Positions 10,866 to 20,572 are shown, counted from the stretch's first letter. The stretch: DNA of 64,000 nucleotides from CAVSLM01 sp963728895 (GCA_963728895.1 CAVSLM010000011.1:248001-312000); one strand, 5' to 3'. Program-made: numbers and translations. Notes: generated by a model not told the origin, from the sequence alone.

Positions 10866-11617
10866 TCCTGCTGATCGATGCGGGCAACAGCCGCATCAAA
10901 TGGGCGCTCGCCGAGGGCAACCAGCTTTCGTCCATCGCTGGCGCGTCGCTTTGCGACGCAGACGTGAACGCGGTGTTGCGCACGGACTGGAGCGACATGC
11001 CGCGTCCGGAGGCGGTGCTTGTGGCCAATGTCGCCGGCAAGGCCGTTGCTGCGGCATTGCGCGACTGGATGCGTTCCACGTGGAAGCTCGAAGCAGAATT
11101 CCTGGTGCCGCGCCGATCCGCCTGCGGCGTGGTCAACGCCTATGCCGATCCACAGCGCCTCGGTGCCGATCGCTGGGCGGCACTCGTCGGCGTGCGCGGC
11201 CTGGTGTCCGGTGCGGCCTGCGTGGTGGATTGCGGCACCGCCATCACCATCGACGTACTGGCCGCGAACGGTGATCACCTGGGCGGACTGATCATTCCGG
11301 GGCTGCGCATGATGCGCCGTTCCCTCATCGAAGGCACCCAGGGCATACCCGCGCAAGTCGACGGCCAAGGCGAAGTGCAGGTGTCGCTGCTGGCCCGGGA
11401 CACCCGCGGCGGTCTCAATGGCGGGACGCTGTACGCCGTCGTCGCAGTCATCGACCGTGTCATTGCCGACGTCAGCACGGAGCTGCGACCGGGCGCCACT
11501 TTCGTGCTGACCGGCGGCGACGCGCCGCAGATTCTGCCGCTGCTCGCCCATCGTTACCGGCACGAACCGGACCTGGTCCTGCGCGGACTGGCCGTTCTTG
11601 CCCAATCAGCGAGATGA
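10862..11617 (+). CDS. coaX: Type III pantothenate kinase
   Basis: Phosphorylates pantothenate, the first step of coenzyme A synthesis. Type III features are present: DAGNSRIKW at the N-terminus (phosphate binding), GADRWAALVG, DCGTAITIDV with the catalytic aspartate, GGLIIPGLRMM, and a C-terminal TGGDA. GTG start at 10862 overlapping birA; 251 aa is the normal length. The end overlaps the next gene by an ATGA quartet. birA-coaX linkage is common in beta- and gammaproteobacteria. Confidence 0.93.
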   Translation: MILLIDAGNSRIKWALAEGNQLSSIAGASLCDADVNAVLRTDWSDMPRPEAVLVANVAGKAVAAALRDWMRSTWKLEAEFLVPRRSACGVVNAYADPQRLGADRWAALVGVRGLVSGAACVVDCGTAITIDVLAANGDHLGGLIIPGLRMMRRSLIEGTQGIPAQVDGQGEVQVSLLARDTRGGLNGGTLYAVVAVIDRVIADVSTELRPGATFVLTGGDAPQILPLLAHRYRHEPDLVLRGLAVLAQSAR

Positions 11618-12291
11618 AGTACGTTGCCGCTGCGCTGTTGGCGCTCAACGTCGTGTTCTTTCTGTGGGCCCGCGATCGGATCGAACCGCTGCCGACCGAG
11701 CTTCCCTCCGCGGATCCCGGCGTGCCGGCCCTGCGACTGTTGGACGAAAAGACCCTGGCTGCCGCGCATGCCGCAGAAGCCGAAGCGAAGGAGGGCGGTT
11801 CCTCCCTGGTACCCGGATGCTATGCCGTCGGTCCACTTCCGACGGGGAAATCGGCGACGGACGCAGCCGCCGGGTTCGCGACTGCCGGTGTTCGCGTACG
11901 TACCCGTCCGGTGGCACCGGGCGATCCCGGGGGATTCCGGCTCTACCTGCCGCCCCTTCCCTCCGCCGAAGCCGCGCTCGACGCAGTGAGTCAACTGACC
12001 GAGGAGGGCTTCCGTGCCAGCGCGAATCTGACCGCCGGTCCGCAACAGAATGGCGTCGAGCTCGGTGTTTTCCCCGACCGTCCCTCGGCTGAGGCGCACA
12101 GAAAAGTACTCGGCAGCCTCGGCCGCACAGCCCGGATTCAACCGCGCAAAGCTGCCGTAGAGGAATACTGGGTGGAGTACAACCAGACCGCCGATCAGAC
12201 CGTCGCCGCCCCGGAGTGGAAGCGGATCGCGACCACCGTTCCGGACCTCCACAATCTCGAGCCTGTCCCTATGAATTGTCAGGGCTGGTAG
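11614..12291 (+). CDS. SPOR-domain membrane protein
   Basis: A 225-aa protein with an N-terminal membrane anchor (AALLALNVVFFLWA, residues about 6-19) and a periplasmic part. The central region (CYAVGPLPTGKSATDAAAGF, then FRLYLPPLPS) looks like a SPOR fold, which binds denuded septal peptidoglycan. The C-terminal segment (EYWVEYNQTAD) is conserved in proteins encoded after coaX. Start overlaps the coaX stop (ATGA), so it is the third gene of the birA operon. The exact role is not known. Confidence 0.75.
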   Translation: MKYVAAALLALNVVFFLWARDRIEPLPTELPSADPGVPALRLLDEKTLAAAHAAEAEAKEGGSSLVPGCYAVGPLPTGKSATDAAAGFATAGVRVRTRPVAPGDPGGFRLYLPPLPSAEAALDAVSQLTEEGFRASANLTAGPQQNGVELGVFPDRPSAEAHRKVLGSLGRTARIQPRKAAVEEYWVEYNQTADQTVAAPEWKRIATTVPDLHNLEPVPMNCQGW

Positions 12292-12341
12292 CTTTCCCTA
12301 GAATGCCCAGGCGGCCTCGCGCCGCATCCGTTCCAACAAAT

Positions 12342-12417
12342 GCTGGCGTAGCTCAGTTGGTAGAGCAGCTGATTTGTAATCAGCCGGTCGGGGGTTCGAA
12401 TCCTCTCGCCAGCTCCA
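12342..12417 (+). tRNA. thrT: tRNA-Thr (TGT), integration target of the island
   Basis: A 76-nt cloverleaf with anticodon TGT (loop TTTGTAA), acceptor stem GCTGGCG with CGCCAGC, T loop GGTTCGAATCC, and encoded CCA. Its 3' 45 bases are duplicated at 39570-39614. The copy here is complete, so the tRNA survives the integration. Confidence 0.96.
12373..12417 (+). repeat. attL: 45-bp direct repeat inside tRNA-Thr
   Basis: Starts TTTGTAATCAG in the anticodon loop and runs to the terminal CCA. It is identical over 45 bases to 39570-39614. The integrase gene begins about 450 bases inward. Confidence 0.93.
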
Positions 12418-12466
12418 ATTAAAACAGAACCTTGAGTAAATCTGCCACGCTACCTTCGCCTTTGTG

Positions 12467-12486
12467 TGGGGCACTGGTGGGGCACT
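12467..12486 (+). repeat. Putative integrase arm-type site, left end
   Basis: TGGGGCACTGGTGGGGCACT matches 39434-39453 at 18 of 20 bases in the same orientation, about 50 bases inside attL. Each copy itself holds two GGCACT-like half sites. Such near-end repeats are typical integrase arm-binding sites; this is inference from position and sequence. Confidence 0.5.
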
Positions 12487-12865
12487 AGGTCACAACGCAA
12501 GGCGACGCCGCCGCCGGGCGGTCTGCCCGGGCCGGCGGTTGAGCCCATCCCCTGAGCACCCTGTTTTGCGCCGTCGGAAGAGCGGCGGAGGGGTCGTTTT
12601 GCCTCGCGATTGCCCCGCCAGTGTCCCATGCCACCAGGGGCACTGCGGATATCACAGCATACTCAGTACGATAGATAGAAACTGAATAGGATTGTATATC
12701 CTGAGTTGCTAGCGTTTGACGTTTGCGGTAGCGTATTGGCGTGGGGGACCACGGTGTGCTGGCACACGGCCGCCGTGGTCACCACCCTGTGCAAGGGGGG
12801 GCAAACGGCTACCCGCTTGTTGTGTCAGGCGGCGGCCGCCCCTCGTCCCGAGAGTTGGCGAAAAC

Positions 12866-14041
12866 ATGGCATCCATCGAGAAACGTACCGACTCCACCGG
12901 CTCCGTGGCCTACCGCGTCAAGGTGCGGCTGAAAGGGCACCCGCCCCAGAGCGCAACATTCGACCGGCTGACGGATGCCCGCAAGTGGGCGCAGCAGACC
13001 GAAGCGGCGATTCGCGAGGGCCGACACTTCAAGAGCAGCGCCGCCAGGCGCCACACTGTGGCGCAGCTGATCGAGCGCTACGTGCGCGACGTCCTGCCCA
13101 CGAAGAAGGAAAAGACGCAGGGACCGCAGCGGGTGCAACTCGCCTGGTGGAAGAAGCAGCTCGGCGCCTACACGCTCGCCGACGTGACGCCGCAGCTGAT
13201 CGCCGAGTACCGGGACAAGCTCGCGCGTGAGCCGATCCCACCGCCCGAGCGCAAAGAGCCGCCAGCATACCAGCGCAAGTTCAAGGACGGCCGCGAGCGC
13301 AAGGCATTAGCAGGGCGCACACCGCGCTACCGCGGACCCGCGACCATCGTGCGCTACCTCGCCGTGCTGTCGCACGTGTTCGGGGTCGCCGTCAAGGAGT
13401 GGGGCTGGCTCGAGGACAATCCCCTGGCGAAGGTGCGCAAGCCCAAAGAGCCGCGCGGCCGGGTGCGGTTCCTGTCCGACGACGAACGCGAACGGCTGCT
13501 CGCCGAGTGCAAGCGCAATCCCGATCTGTATGCAGCGGTGGTGCTCGCGCTCAGCACGGGTGGACGACGCATGGAGATCCTCGGCCTGCGCTGGTCGCAA
13601 GTAGACCTCATCCGCCGTGTAGCCGTGCTGCACGAGACGAAGAACGGCGAGCGCCGTGTGCTGCCGCTCACCGGCCCGGCACTGGAGCTTCTGCGCGAGC
13701 GCTCGCGCGTTCGGCGGGTGGATACCGACCTGGTCTTCCCCGGCAGAGTGAAGCCGCGCAGGTCGAGCGACCACAAGACGCTGTCCGAACCCAAGCCGAT
13801 CGATATGCGCACGCCGTTCGCAACCGCCCTGCGGCGCGCCGGGATTCAAGACTTCCGGTGGCACGACCTGCGGCACAGCGCTGCGAGCTACCTCGCGATG
13901 AACGGCGCGAGCCTTGCCGAGATCGCGGAAGTGCTCGGCCACAAGACGCTGCAGATGGTGCGGCGTTACGCTCATTTGAGCGAAGCGCACACCGCCGGCG
14001 TGCTGGAGCGGATGAACGCGAAAATCTTTGGAGGTGCCTAA
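12866..14041 (+). CDS. int: Tyrosine recombinase (island integrase)
   Basis: Catalyses site-specific integration and excision at tRNA-Thr. It is 391 aa from ATG 12866 (MASIEKRTD). The reading frame extends further upstream, but those residues are low-complexity leader. There is an N-terminal arm-binding region, a central core-binding SAM-like domain (TVAQLIERYVRDVLP), and the catalytic domain with R in STGGRRMEILGLRW, K in HETKNGERR, HDLRHSAAS, LGHKTLQMV and the tyrosine in RRYAHLS. All catalytic residues are present and the frame is open, unlike most island genes. It ends in TAATG, overlapping the next start. Confidence 0.93.
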   Translation: MASIEKRTDSTGSVAYRVKVRLKGHPPQSATFDRLTDARKWAQQTEAAIREGRHFKSSAARRHTVAQLIERYVRDVLPTKKEKTQGPQRVQLAWWKKQLGAYTLADVTPQLIAEYRDKLAREPIPPPERKEPPAYQRKFKDGRERKALAGRTPRYRGPATIVRYLAVLSHVFGVAVKEWGWLEDNPLAKVRKPKEPRGRVRFLSDDERERLLAECKRNPDLYAAVVLALSTGGRRMEILGLRWSQVDLIRRVAVLHETKNGERRVLPLTGPALELLRERSRVRRVDTDLVFPGRVKPRRSSDHKTLSEPKPIDMRTPFATALRRAGIQDFRWHDLRHSAASYLAMNGASLAEIAEVLGHKTLQMVRRYAHLSEAHTAGVLERMNAKIFGGA

Positions 14042-14694
14042 TGGCTACCTCCAAGGCTCCCTACAAGGGAGATGACACAGGGTTCCGTATTCGGGATCGT
14101 GCGAAAGCGCTGAAGCACGAGCTTACTGCCTATTATGTTGACAATGTCAAACTGACAGCCAAGATCGACGAAAATCCGTTAGAGGTGGCAGAAGAGTTCG
14201 GTGCGTGTATTGCCGCCCAAGCACAGAACGCGCTCGCAGATTTTGATCTGCTGAAATTCGAAAGTACCAAACAGGAAATTCGCGCCGAACAAGTCGATCT
14301 CCTCAGAGATCTGAAGTGCGTGCACCGGAAGCTGCGAAGACTGTCACCAGGCTTCGACCGCATCTTGTCCGTCGATGCCGACCCGCTCGGGTGCGCAGAC
14401 AAAATTCAGGAACTTATCGCGCATGTCGAAGCTGTGCGTCCGGTGATCGATGCTCTGCCGTCGCCTAGGTTAATTGAAAGGCAGCATGACTTGGTCGTCG
14501 AATTCGCGGTCGGGATCCTGCCGATCCTGGAGGATTTCGAAATTTCTGTCGCGGCAACCGGAGATCCAGCCTTTGACAACTGGTCCCATGCGGTCAAGAT
14601 CCTGAAAATCGTCGGCGATGCGTTCGGATTCGTCCGCGCACCAGCGACCTGGCGCGACATTATCATAGAAGCGAAACGCCAGATGGACCCGTGA
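14041..14694 (+). CDS. Hypothetical protein coupled to the integrase
   Basis: A 217-aa protein I do not recognise. Start ATG 14041 shares a base with the integrase stop, so it is cotranslated with int. It looks mostly helical with charged and hydrophobic heptads (IRAEQVDLLRDLKCVHRKL), has no signal peptide, and base composition is slightly lower in GC than the neighbours. A role in the element's recombination or maintenance is only a guess from position. Confidence 0.6.
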   Translation: MATSKAPYKGDDTGFRIRDRAKALKHELTAYYVDNVKLTAKIDENPLEVAEEFGACIAAQAQNALADFDLLKFESTKQEIRAEQVDLLRDLKCVHRKLRRLSPGFDRILSVDADPLGCADKIQELIAHVEAVRPVIDALPSPRLIERQHDLVVEFAVGILPILEDFEISVAATGDPAFDNWSHAVKILKIVGDAFGFVRAPATWRDIIIEAKRQMDP

Positions 14695-14939
14695 AGCCCT
14701 CGAACGGGCATTATTCTCGCCGGAGGCGAAGGATGCGTGAGTTTTCTCCCGTCATTCAGGATGGGAGAACCAGATGAACACCGAGCCGCACATCCGCCCA
14801 ACAGCTTGCGGCTCTTAACCACGCCGACGGTCATCGAAAGCCGTCTGTGCCCAACAGCCTCCAACAGCACGAAGAGGTTTGGAACCTCACCGGTCCAACC
14901 GAGGTTGAGCACCATCCCGTTCGGGTAGGACCCGCCGAG

Positions 14940-15023
14940 CACGGCCATATCCAGTTCCGCCTCGGCCAACAGCCGCTTCAGCGTCGCGTTCTCCCTACTC
15001 TCCAGTTCCCGCAGCGCGGCCAC
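14940..15023 (-). mobile_element. Fragment resembling an IS3-family transposase OrfA
   Basis: The reverse strand encodes ALRELESRENATLKRLLAE, followed by AELDMAVL, resembling the leucine-zipper end of IS3-type OrfA proteins. Both sides lack further transposase similarity that I can see, so this would be a small relic. Short and uncertain. The rest of 14695-15157 shows nothing recognisable. Confidence 0.35.
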
Positions 15024-15157
15024 TGTGCTGCCTCACGAGTAGTAGTGGTAGGCGCCCGAAATTGCGGGCGCATGGCGCTAGCGGACAAGCCCAGCGCTGT
15101 GCCTTATCGTGCGCTCGTTCGCCGTAGATGACAGCAATTCAAGGATGGGAAGACGCA

Positions 15158-15466
15158 ATGAAACCTGATTGCAACAGCACACGAACGGCTACTGAGGCCG
15201 CCGCTCCGGCAACTCGGTACATCCCGGCCACACAATGGAACGCTTACCATGCATGGCCGCCTCCCGGTGGCATGCGCCACCTCATCTTCCACGCATCGCC
15301 GCGTACGAACAGCCGCGGCGACAAGATCCCGGACAATGGATTCGCATCGGCCTTCGTGCGCGTGGGCCGGCGTGTGCTCGTGAACGAGGCAGAGTTCCTG
15401 CGCCTGGTCGCGACACACGAGTCCCTGCCGGCGCAGCCGCCGCCGCAGCGCCGCCAAGCTCGCTGA
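15158..15466 (+). CDS. Excisionase/AlpA-like small DNA-binding protein
   Basis: A 102-aa protein starting at ATG 15158 with GGGAAGA upstream. The stretch WPPPGGMRHLIFHASPRT and the C-terminal VGRRVLVNEAEFLRLVA look like the winged-helix small proteins of integrative elements that act as excisionases or element regulators (the 'VGRRVLI(N/D)E..F' ending is typical). Placed between the integrase and the replication-type gene, as such regulators usually are. Function inferred. Confidence 0.55.
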   Translation: MKPDCNSTRTATEAAAPATRYIPATQWNAYHAWPPPGGMRHLIFHASPRTNSRGDKIPDNGFASAFVRVGRRVLVNEAEFLRLVATHESLPAQPPPQRRQAR

Positions 15467-15544
15467 CCAACACCCTCCCCGCGCGCTCATGCGGCCGGCG
15501 TGCGGTGCGGGTCATCTGTCGGCCGTAGGAGACCATACGAAACA

Positions 15545-15951
15545 ATGAAAGTCAGCCAACTCTACCCCAGCAAATACTTGCGCAGCGACGACCTGCAGGG
15601 CCGGCGCGTTACGGCGACCGTTCGGCAGGTAGTCGTCGAGGATGTGGCCGGCGACGGCAGCCAACAGAAACCCGTCGTGTATTTTCAGGGCCGCGATAAG
15701 GGGCTCGTTCTTAACCGCACAAACGCCGCCGTGCTAGCGCAGGCGCTCGGCGAAGAAACCGACCTTTGGCCTACCGCCGTCATCGAGATCAGCGCGGTTC
15801 CGGTACCGTACCAAGGACGAATTTCCAGGGGTTGCGAGTCGCGCCGGTAAGGCAAACACCGGCGGCTGCTGCGGTCCAAGTCGCACCGCTGCCGGCGGCA
15901 CAGGCCACACAGCCTGTGCCGGAGGACCTGGACAACGACATCGCGTTCTGA
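15545..15951 (+). pseudogene. Small phage/ICE-type protein, frameshifted
   Basis: Starts MKVSQLYPSKYLRSDDL at ATG 15545. It resembles a family of about 130 aa found next to primase genes in integrative elements (VVYFQGRDKGLVLNRTNA in the middle). Near 15815 the frame breaks; the continuation TNFQGLRVAPV to the acidic end PEDLDNDIAF lies in another frame and stops at 15951. Function unknown. The acidic tail with final phenylalanine recalls single-strand-binding-type proteins, but that is speculative. Confidence 0.55.
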
Positions 15952-16007
15952 CGGGGAGCGGCCAACCGGTCATACTCCGGGGCCGCGGATAATGCGGGAA
16001 GAATTAC

Positions 16008-18314
16008 ATGGTAACACCACTTTTGGCAGCTCGCGCATTCTTGAAGTCCGGCGTCGCCGTGATCCCGTTGCCGCACGCAACTAAGAGGCCGGTGCTGCGA
16101 AACTGGCAGTCGCTGCGTGTCACGCTCGACACGGTCGAACAGTATTTCGACGGAACACCGGCCAATATCGGTCTCCTGCTCGGCGCACCATCCGGCGGCC
16201 TGGTCGACATTGATCTGGATCATCCGGCTGCAGTAGCCGCGGCGCACGTGCTCATGCTGCCCACCTCGGTATTCGGGAGGCGATCCAGGCCACGCAGTCA
16301 CCTGTTGTATCGGTGTCCCGGCGTTTCCACCAAGAAGTGGAAGCTTGGCGACCACATGCTGCTCGAGCTGCGCAGCGACGGCGCGCAGACCGTCGGACCG
16401 CATTCGACACACCCGAGTGGCGAGCTGGTGCGCTGCGATGACCGACGTAAGCCGCTCGAGATCGAGCACGGCCAGCTGCTCGCACTCTGCGGCCGCGTGG
16501 CCGCCACTGCTGCCATCGCCATGCACTGGCCGGCGCAGGGACGTCATGACGCAGCGCTCGCGTTGTCGGGTGCGCTGCTTCACGCTGACTGGTTGCAGGA
16601 CGACATCGCGCGCCTCGTGCAGGCGATCTGCACCGCCGCCGCCGACGAAGAAGAGCTGGATAGGCTGGGGTGCGTGCGCAGCAGCGCAGACCGCAGGGGT
16701 GGCGGCTGGCGAGCCGACGGTATCCGACGGGCGGACACCGCAGGGATCACCGTGGGCGGCCGCCGATTAGCAGAATTAGCAGGATTAGCACGGCGCGGAG
16801 CGGGACGCATAAGGAGTGCGGGATTAGCAGAATTAGCGGGATTAACGTTAGCAGACTGGCCCGAGGCCGAGCCACTGCGTCGGGAGTTAGCGGCGGCCGA
16901 GCCATTCCCGATGGATGCGCTTGGCGATGTCCTGGCAGGTCTGGCCAGCGCAATGCAGGAGATCATCAAGACACCGGATGCACTCTGTGCGCAAAGCTGC
17001 TTGGCGGCTGCGACCCTCGCGGTGCAAGCACATGCGGACATCGAGATCGACGGCCGCTGCTTTCCCGTCTCTAATAATTTCGTAACGGTCGCCGAGACCG
17101 GAGAGCGCAAGACTGCGGCCGATCGATGCCGCCGCTGCGCCGCACCAGAAATGGCAGCGCAGTCGACTACGCGAATATGCCTTGGCCGTAGCGGAGCACG
17201 ATATCCAATCGCGCGCTTTCCAGAAGGCACGGGGACGCTCGCGATGGCGGGCAGCAGCGACGGCGTATCGGCTCGAGGTGGCTGCTGCGATGGCGGGTCG
17301 GCCCGGCACCCGAGGCTCCGGTAAACCCGCGCATGCTCACCGAAGAGCCGACCTATGAAGGTTTGGTCAAGCTGCTCGCGATCGGGGTGGCCATCGGTGG
17401 GGTTGTTTTCTGACGAAGGTGGCCGTTTTCTGGGTGGCTCGGCCATGAGCCAGCGACGAACGAGCTCAGGACCGCTGCAGGACCGTCAAAGTTATGGGAT
17501 GGCGACCCTATCACCCGCACACCGTGGCACCGATGGAGATCTGGTACTGTATGGCCGCCGGCTTTCGGTACATCTAATGTTACAGCCGGTCGTCTCCGCC
17601 ACGTTCTTCGGAAGTGCGCTGTTGTCCGAGCCAGGGACTGCTGAGCCGCTGCCTGTGCGCCTACCCGACGAGCACCATCGGGACCAGGACAGTAGCAACC
17701 GGTCGGAGCTGAGATCGACGCCGCCGGCAGTTACGCTACTTCGCACGCCTGTCCGGGCATTCTCGAGACGCCGTTGCCGCTGCAGCCCGGGTACCAGCAA
17801 CGAGCTGGCGCCGCGGATGCTGCGACCGGGGCCTGCGGCCTACGAAATGTGGGTGGCCTTCCACGATCACATCGAGGCCCTGATGCTGGACGGGCGCGAG
17901 CTTTCCAGTATCCGCGGCATCGCCGCCAAGGCTGCCGAGCATGCGGCTCGGCTGGCCGGCGTGCAGGCGCTGGTGGAGGATCTGCAGATAGGCGTGTTGC
18001 AGTCCCGTCACATCGAAGCGGGAATCGAGCTTGCGCAATTCTATCTGACCGAGGCGTTGCGCCTGTTCGATGGTGCAGCGGAAAAACCGGAACTGCGCCT
18101 TGCGGAAAAGGCGCTGGCCTGGGGACGCGCACAACCCGAATGCCGCTTCCTGCTGGCTGACCTTTATCAACGTGGTCCCAACCCGCTCCGCTCCAAGGAA
18201 GTCGCACAACAGGCAATGGCGATCCTCATGGATCACGGGTGGGCGCGACCGCTGCCAGATGGGACGGTCATTGCCGGTAAGCCGCGCAAGACCGCATGGG
18301 AGGTCCGTTCATGA
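16008..18314 (+). pseudogene. Prim-Pol / DUF3987 primase-helicase-like protein, multiply frameshifted
   Basis: Likely the replication or maintenance protein of the element. The first open stretch (16008-17324) has a Prim-Pol N-terminal domain (FLKSGVAVIPLPHATKRPV, then LVDIDLDHPAAV with acidic catalytic-type residues) and enters the DUF3987 domain (SNNFVTVAETGERKTAADR, Walker-A-like). The rest continues in changing frames: TEEPTYEGLVKLLAIG near 17340, VGLFSDEGGRFLGG near 17397, LYGRRLSVHLMLQPVVSATF near 17550, then PGTSNELAPRML to VIAGKPRKTAWEVRS ending at 18314. At least four frame breaks lie between about 17120 and 17800. Residues 250-290 contain repeats of the type LAELAGLA. Confidence 0.75.
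16765..16854 (+). repeat. Short TTAGCAG-type repeats
   Basis: Tandem 9-bp units such as GATTAGCAGAATTAGCAG occur at 16765-16795 and again at 16821-16854. The same motif occurs in the opposite sense in the intergenic stretch 18346-18407 (GCTAACCCTGCTAATC). In the gene they encode LAG/LAE repeats; the intergenic copy suggests iterons or a spreading short repeat. Confidence 0.5.
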
Positions 18315-18339
18315 CTCCTGCGTTCCCGAAATTCAGACC
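18265..18339 (+). repeat. 75-bp duplicated segment, copy 1 (3' end of the DUF3987 gene)
   Basis: Covers the codons for VIAGKPRKTAWEVRS, the stop codon and CCGAAATTCAGACC downstream. It matches 19019-19093 with about 80% identity, without gaps. Confidence 0.7.
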
Positions 18340-18453
18340 ACCCGCTAACGCTAAACCCGCTAACCCTGCTAATCGAGAGCGGCCGGTTAGCGGAATCAGC
18401 GGGATAGCAGTAGCGAGGCCGAGCCGCTGACGGATGAGCAGCGCGGTCAGGCA

Positions 18454-18783
18454 TTGGCAGTGGACTTGTACTCCTGCCGGTGGCAAGCAGTCGATGCGCA
18501 GGCCGAGCAGGAGCGCTTCGAGGAACGCGCCGCCATTATCGAACACGACGCCGGTCTTCCACGCGAGGTCGCCGAGCTGCTCGCCGACGACCGCCGCACC
18601 TGCACCCAGTGCACCCGCCTGGGACCGTTCGGCTACTGCCTGTCCGCCGGTGAGGTCGCCACGGCGCGCTACATGCCGGCACCGGCGCTACCGCGGCGCT
18701 GCGTCGCCTACATGCCGGGTCCGGATGATTCCGACCGGCGTCCCGGGCGCGCGCGGTGGCCGGGACTGGTGACTGCAACATGA
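18454..18783 (+). CDS. Hypothetical cysteine-containing protein
   Basis: 109 aa from a TTG at 18454; the open frame begins a little earlier (EAEPLTDEQRGQALAVD) but has no ATG/GTG, so the true start may be lost. The pattern RRTCTQCTRLGPFGYCLSA, followed by PALPRRCVAYMP, is like small element proteins with a few cysteines that may bind zinc. No function assigned. It lies downstream of the DUF3987 gene on the same strand. Confidence 0.4.
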   Translation: MAVDLYSCRWQAVDAQAEQERFEERAAIIEHDAGLPREVAELLADDRRTCTQCTRLGPFGYCLSAGEVATARYMPAPALPRRCVAYMPGPDDSDRRPGRARWPGLVTAT

Positions 18784-19018
18784 ACTGCACTGTGAGCCGG
18801 TTAAGCGCAGTTCCATCCACCACCCGGGCAAGAAAACCATAACCACCGACAACACCGACCATGAGGGCCATGCACCTTTACCGCCGCCGATCACTTTCGA
18901 CTCGGCCGGCAGCGAGCACGTGGACTGTTTCGCCGGCTGTCCGGTCCCTGGCTGCGACAAGCCGGACGGTTACATTCAGCCCCCTACTACTCGAGCGGGG
19001 GTATCTCGATATTGAGAG

Positions 19019-19093
19019 CGGTCATCGCCGGCACACCACGCAAGACGCGCTGGGAAGTCCGGTCGTGACCGCCGAGTTTCCGAAATTCAGACC
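19019..19093 (+). repeat. 75-bp duplicated segment, copy 2
   Basis: Encodes VIAGTPRKTRWEVRS and a stop, parallel to the end of the DUF3987 gene, followed by the same CCGAAATTCAGACC. It looks like the tail of a second, lost DUF3987-like gene. No other coding sequence is convincing between 18784 and 19181. Confidence 0.65.
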
Positions 19094-19181
19094 GGCCGCG
19101 TGCGGGCCGTAGGTGAGCGCGAGTGGTAACGAGGACCCGATGCGACGCAGCCAGCGCCGCTGCACGCGTGTAGAGGATACA

Positions 19182-19925
19182 ATGGCCGGTATGAAACCTA
19201 CAAAAATGCGGGTGTGCGCCAAGTGCCGCATCGGCTCTCCCAAACGGCTTTATCCATACGAGGACGGATTCGTTTGCGAGGGCTGCATGAAGCGTTTCAC
19301 TGACGGCCGTGACGCCACGACCAATGCCGCTCGACACGAGCAGACCGCCCTTAGCTTCCGTGCAGAGGCGGTGCGGCTACGCGAACGCGGCGATACGGAT
19401 GTGGCGACAGCTTACGAGAAGATTGCCACGGAATCCCAGTCGAAAGCGCAAAAGGTCACTGCACCTACGCCGACTCAGACTTCCCTGGGTGAGGTCGTTC
19501 CCTCCGAGAAGTCCTGGCTCCGTGAGACGCTCCAGGAGCCTGGTCTCGCTGCGCTGGATGCAAGCGCACACCGCACCGAGCTCGTGATGGCTTTGGGGAC
19601 CGACTGCGCGGCCCTGGCGCTGGATGCGGCGGACTCCATTCAGGCACAGAACAGCCTCGAGAAGATGCTGGCGCACCAGCTTGCTGTCGCGCACAAGTGT
19701 GCGCTCGAGATGGTCGAGCGGTCGGCCCTCGAGACCGATGTGGCCAACAGGACGCGCTTGCTCCGTGCGTCGGGAAGGATGATGGACACCTTTCAGCGCG
19801 GGCTGCTCACGATGCAACGCCTGCGTACCGGCGGTGAACAGACGATTTTGGTCCAACACGTCAACGTGTCCGAGGGTGGTCAGGCGATCGTCGGACAGCT
19901 GCGGACCGGGGGGGCCGGGAAATGA
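19182..19925 (+). CDS. Zinc-ribbon protein of integrative elements
   Basis: 247 aa from ATG 19182, with GAGGA ten bases upstream. N-terminal CAKCRIG and FVCEGCMK form a four-cysteine zinc ribbon. The C-terminus (AHQLAVAHKCALEMVERS, then GLLTMQRLRTGGEQTILVQH) resembles a family encoded in phage-like and ICE regions, usually directly before an HGGxTSG protein, as here. The stop overlaps the next ATG (ATGA). Molecular function is unknown to me. Confidence 0.6.
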   Translation: MAGMKPTKMRVCAKCRIGSPKRLYPYEDGFVCEGCMKRFTDGRDATTNAARHEQTALSFRAEAVRLRERGDTDVATAYEKIATESQSKAQKVTAPTPTQTSLGEVVPSEKSWLRETLQEPGLAALDASAHRTELVMALGTDCAALALDAADSIQAQNSLEKMLAHQLAVAHKCALEMVERSALETDVANRTRLLRASGRMMDTFQRGLLTMQRLRTGGEQTILVQHVNVSEGGQAIVGQLRTGGAGK

Positions 19926-20158
19926 TCGACTACCCGATGCATCATTCGCCTCGATGTGGGGCCAAGACTCGTGCCGGCCATCCATGCAGGTCGGCCGCAA
20001 TGGCGAACGGCCGGTGCCGGATGCATGGAGGGAAGTCTACGGGGCGGCCACCGATTCACGGGCGCTACAGCCGTGCCGCGGTCGAGCAGCGGAAGAAGTG
20101 GAGAGAAGTGCGGCGGCAGCTGGCACTACTCATTGAGCGTATTGATCGTGCTAAGTAA
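19922..20158 (+). CDS. HGGxTSG-motif protein
   Basis: A 78-aa protein with a CGAKTRAGHPCRSAAM opening and CRMHGGKSTGRP, the signature of the small HGGxTSG proteins found in prophages and integrative elements. The four conserved Cys/His suggest metal or nucleic acid binding. It overlaps the preceding gene by four bases. Function unproven. Confidence 0.7.
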   Translation: MIDYPMHHSPRCGAKTRAGHPCRSAAMANGRCRMHGGKSTGRPPIHGRYSRAAVEQRKKWREVRRQLALLIERIDRAK

Positions 20159-20189
20159 GTAGCCTCTCAGCACAAGCGCGGAGATCGGC

Positions 20190-20429
20190 CCAGAGGGACC
20201 AACTCGTGCTTTGCTTGCGCAGTAGTACAACGAAACGGATTATCGAGATGCTGGCAGAGATCTGCCAGCAGAGGAGCCCACCGGCCCAGGCTCGGATCGC
20301 GGCAGCATGCGCGGCTGTTGGATCGGCCCCTGGGAAGGCCGAGCCAGGCGGTTGAGGCAAGCACTGATGTATTGAGCCGCCTGAACGACGAGGAGGAGGC
20401 GATGCTGCTGGAGGTGCTACAGGGCCCCG
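20190..20429 (+). pseudogene. Remnant of a small element protein
   Basis: Two frames read EMLAEICQQRSPPAQARIAA, then SQAVEASTDVLSRLNDEEEA, and end EVLQGPVK at a TGA (20427-20429). Together they look like one protein of about 80 aa with a frame break near 20320, of the kind encoded beside HGGxTSG genes. No intact start is visible. Confidence 0.4.
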
Positions 20430-20572
20430 TCAAATGAATTCGAAGATGGGAGGACGGTGCTGCGGCTTCTCCGAGACCCTCGCGGGTGACCTAATTGGCA
20501 CTCCCAGCTGGATACCGATCAGGAATTGACGTGAGTGGGAGGCCGCCAGGACGAGGAACGGAAAGGGACAGC

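Noticed and set aside
10553..11605. 350-residue minus-strand ORF opposite birA and coaX
   Set aside because: Shadow of two clearly recognised genes; no protein features of its own.
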